Positions 21,378-23,143 of a DNA stretch of 23,143 nt are shown piece by piece; within the stretch, counting starts at the first letter, position 1; every line of letters begins with the position of its first letter. The position numbers and the translations under genes are program-made. Source of the DNA: Chitinophagaceae bacterium (lineage in GTDB: Bacteria > Bacteroidota > Bacteroidia > Chitinophagales > Chitinophagaceae); NCBI GenBank assembly GCA_003456175.1, contig DMPB01000017.1:3852-26994 (forward strand). The letters are read 5' to 3'. The notes under the pieces are model-generated. The model was not told the origin of the DNA and did not search any database. It saw nothing but the letters and a program-made list of their open reading frames with translations.

Positions 21378-21881
21378 ATGGATGAGCTACTTCTGAAAAT
21401 ACAATCAAATATTTTAACACCAAATGCAAGCAAGGGATTTACCAAACGCTTTGCTAAACCGTTGTTTTGGCTATACCTAGCAGTGTACCTTACCTATGTT
21501 GCACTTACCTTATACGATTGGTTGGTACTAACACCTAAGTCGTTGCATATTTTTTTAAGATTAATGCAAATCGCACTGTTTGCGATACTATTATACCATA
21601 ATGGAAGGCAAGCCTTCGGATATACACAACCACCTGCTACCAATAGTTATTTACAGATTACATCGCAAGGTATTCACTTTTTAAATTTTGGAAGTACTAC
21701 ACCCGAATTCTCACCCTTTGCAACCATTAGCAAATTGGTGGTAGGCGAGCATACGCTACGCATAAAACATCATCATCAAGCCGATGCTGTTTTCTATTTC
21801 GAAGGCATCTCTATCAACGATCGTGAGGCGCTGCGTGCTTGGATACAGGAACATGCTAGCGCTTTTATTACTACGCCATAA
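21378..21881 (+). CDS. Two-TM protein with a PH-like C-terminal part
   Basis: A 167-residue inner-membrane protein I cannot assign firmly. Two hydrophobic segments, PLFWLYLAVYLTYVALTLYDWL (about 28-49) and LRLMQIALFAILLYH (about 61-75), form a hairpin, leaving the C-terminal 90 residues on the cytoplasmic side. That part has alternating strands (YLQITSQGIHFLNFG, ISKLVVGEHTLRIKHH, AVFYFEGI) and a final helix (REALRAWIQEHASAF), as in small PH-like or YcxB-like domains. A TATCTTAG box at 21353-21360 could be its -7 element. The HIT gene follows 55 bases later, across an inverted pair of repeats. No function can be inferred. Confidence 0.6.
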   Translation: MDELLLKIQSNILTPNASKGFTKRFAKPLFWLYLAVYLTYVALTLYDWLVLTPKSLHIFLRLMQIALFAILLYHNGRQAFGYTQPPATNSYLQITSQGIHFLNFGSTTPEFSPFATISKLVVGEHTLRIKHHHQADAVFYFEGISINDREALRAWIQEHASAFITTP

Positions 21882-21885
21882 CTTC

Positions 21886-21917
21886 ATTTGCCGTAAGGCA
21901 CTTACCTTGCGGTAAAT
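21886..21917. repeat. Inverted pair of 14-base repeats (G-type and GCAA-loop copies)
   Basis: ATTTGCCGTAAGGC (21886-21899) is followed after 4 bases by ACCTTGCGGTAAAT (21904-21917), the reverse of ATTTACCGCAAGGT. As RNA the two arms pair with two G-U wobbles and one mismatch. The second copy has GCAA rather than GTAA in its loop, still a GNRA sequence. It lies 4 bases after the upstream stop codon. Confidence 0.8.
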
Positions 21918-21936
21918 ATTTTCAAACAGATTATAT

Positions 21937-22332
21937 ATGACACTTTTTTCAAAAATTATAGCAGGCAATATACCGAGCTATAAAATTGCAGAGAACGATT
22001 TATATTATGCTTTCTTAGATATATTTCCGGCAGCAGAAGGTCATACTTTGGTGGTTCCTAAAATTGAGGTAGATCGTATTTTCGACTTACCTACACAGTA
22101 TTTAGCAGGTATGCTTTTATTCGCACAACCTATTGCAAAAGCTATACAACAAGCATACCCTTGCGACAGAGTGAATATACTTACGCTGGGCTTTGAAGTA
22201 CCGCATACACATATTCATTTATTACCTATGAACAGCATGGCCGATGCTGCTCTGATGGAGAGCAAAAAAGCAGCAACACCTGAAGCATTGGCAGCAGCAC
22301 AACAAAAAATACAATCGTTTTTACAAGCGTAA
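21937..22332 (+). CDS. HIT-family hydrolase (HinT-like)
   Basis: A 131-residue protein of the histidine triad family, which hydrolyses nucleoside phosphoramidates and related AMP or GMP adducts. The triad HTHIHLLP starts at residue 90, with the nucleophilic histidine expected at His92. Earlier motifs are also normal: LFSKIIAGNIPSYKIAEN at the start, LDIFPAAEGHTLVVPK (about 28-42) with the conserved strand and turn. The Cys in YPCDRVN is common in Bacteroidota homologues, as I recall. Length fits the HinT group. Found between repeat pairs on either side; the gene often accompanies greA in this phylum, and that order is seen here (greA, small membrane protein, HIT). Confidence 0.9.
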   Translation: MTLFSKIIAGNIPSYKIAENDLYYAFLDIFPAAEGHTLVVPKIEVDRIFDLPTQYLAGMLLFAQPIAKAIQQAYPCDRVNILTLGFEVPHTHIHLLPMNSMADAALMESKKAATPEALAAAQQKIQSFLQA

Positions 22333-22334
22333 TC

Positions 22335-22413
22335 ATTTGCCGTAAGGCACACTTACTTGCACAACAAAGGGTTGCACAATGCAACCCTTTATTAGTTTCA
22401 CCTTACGGTAAAT
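22335..22413. repeat. Repeat pair flanking the HIT terminator
   Basis: A G-type copy ATTTGCCGTAAGGC (22335-22348), 2 bases after the HIT stop, faces a reversed A-type copy ACCTTACGGTAAAT (22400-22413) that ends 1 base before the sprA stop. The terminator hairpin lies between them, giving a nested structure between converging genes. Confidence 0.8.
22366..22390. terminator. Terminator between HIT gene and sprA
   Basis: AAAGGGTTGC pairs perfectly with GCAACCCTTT around a 5-base loop (ACAAT). The outer AAA/TTT lets it act in both directions between converging genes. Confidence 0.85.
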
Positions 22414-22414
22414 A

Positions 22415-23143
22415 TTATTGCCCTTGTGGTGCTAACGATATACGAATTTGAATACCTGCTCTTGTATTAACGGTAGGCGCAGAAGTAGATATATACGGTA
22501 TTACGCGGCGTTGATCGAAATACAACTTCACGTTAAAACGATTGTTTAAAATATAATCGATGCTTGGCTGTATAGTAATTACTTTCTGTCCGCCAGTACT
22601 GTAATTGTTTTCTTGATCTAAACGACTATTGCTTTGTACATCGTCTCTAAAAGCCAAATCGAGTCGAAGGTTAATATCGTTCTCTAATTTTTTGCCTTTC
22701 ATACCCGGCAATTTGAATGGCAAGCGTACACCACGCTTTCTGAAGCTACCACCAAATACCCATTCGGTACTTTTCACTTCGCTTAATTGATAATCTATCA
22801 AGCTCAAACTAAGTTGACGGCTTTTACGATACTCAAACTTCAAATTCATTTGACTTACCGTGGTAACATCAAAACCAAATACCGGCATGAATTGCTCTTG
22901 AATGGTAATGTTTGGCACTAAGAAAAATGGCACATAGTTACCAGAAATAGTATCGATAAATCCGGGTGCACTTAACACTAATGGATCTGCGAAACTTAAT
23001 GCACTATTATAACTGTTCATGCTTAGTGTACCATTGTAACCATGCGATAAACTAATGTTGCTAAACTTGCTAGCCACACTTGGTATGCGTGTTAAACCTG
23101 TGTACGTTGCACGCCAGTTAGGCATTGCTTTTATACCCGAAAA
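22415..23143 (-). CDS. sprA: SprA-type gliding motility / type IX secretion protein, C-terminal part
   Basis: The last 242 residues of a large outer-membrane protein; the frame runs off the right edge. SprA forms the very large beta-barrel translocon of the type IX secretion system and is needed for gliding in Flavobacterium; it is found widely in Bacteroidota. Features that match: the stretch MPNWRATYTGL at the window edge, preceded by a FSGIKA-like run, LTRIPSVASKFSNISLSHGY, the QFMPVFGFDV motif, many alternating barrel strands, the LRLDLAFRDDVQSN segment near 160 from the visible start, and DYILNNRFNVKLYFDQRRVIPY near the end. The final strand reads TRAGIQIRISL. The internal ATG at 23125 is not the start. 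It converges on the HIT gene. Confidence 0.85.
   Translation of the reverse strand, partial: FSGIKAMPNWRATYTGLTRIPSVASKFSNISLSHGYNGTLSMNSYNSALSFADPLVLSAPGFIDTISGNYVPFFLVPNITIQEQFMPVFGFDVTTVSQMNLKFEYRKSRQLSLSLIDYQLSEVKSTEWVFGGSFRKRGVRLPFKLPGMKGKKLENDINLRLDLAFRDDVQSNSRLDQENNYSTGGQKVITIQPSIDYILNNRFNVKLYFDQRRVIPYISTSAPTVNTRAGIQIRISLAPQGQ

Noticed and set aside
1095..22413. The dispersed 14-base repeat as a CRISPR array
   Set aside because: Copies are far apart, irregularly spaced, found in both orientations and have no spacers of even length.

Overview
The window comes from a Bacteroidota chromosome, most likely a Chitinophagaceae-type bacterium. The evidence is the C-terminus of a SprA-type gliding/type IX secretion protein at the right edge, a TonB-dependent receptor, lipoproteins with short signal peptides, TAnnTTTG-type -7 promoter boxes close to start codons, and no Shine-Dalgarno sequences. 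I see no rRNA, tRNA, CRISPR array or insertion sequence.

Layout. (1) 1-645 is the 3' end of class II fumarase, followed by a terminator and a long gene-free stretch. (2) 1139-5019 is a plus-strand membrane cluster: a large SPFH/flotillin-like protein, a small lipoprotein, a YgiB-like lipoprotein and a YgiC-type ATP-grasp ligase. (3) 5124-10396 is ordinary housekeeping: queA, a TonB-dependent receptor, rsmA and a D-2-hydroxyacid dehydrogenase. (4) 10426-11442 is a WYL-family regulator at the edge of a more A+T-rich accessory block. (5) 11474-19392 is that block, with every gene on the minus strand. It holds a split secreted protein, a one-TM protein, a tight five-gene operon for secreted or outer-membrane proteins (a coiled-coil protein, CsgG/HfaB-like, an LPP20-like lipoprotein, DUF6175-like, and a protein with TPR-like repeats), a small P-loop protein, and a double zinc-ribbon membrane protein with an SH3-like domain. 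(6) 19716-23143 returns to core genes: an EamA-type transporter, greA, a two-TM protein, a HIT hydrolase and the SprA C-terminus.

Three things stand out. First, a 14-base repeat, ATTT[A/G]CCG[T/C]AAGG[T/C], occurs eleven times between genes, often as inverted pairs at gene ends, and never in the accessory block. Each copy can fold as a tiny hairpin with a GNRA loop, and its closing pair changes in a compensated way (A-T or G-C). Second, the CsgG/LPP20/DUF6175 operon has a parts list resembling the FlgO/FlgP/FlgT outer-membrane ring of Vibrio, although no flagellar gene is present. Third, greA is preceded by a promoter and then a terminator-like hairpin with eight T's, an arrangement expected of an attenuated leader.

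All family assignments come from reading motifs and recalled homologues. No search was run.
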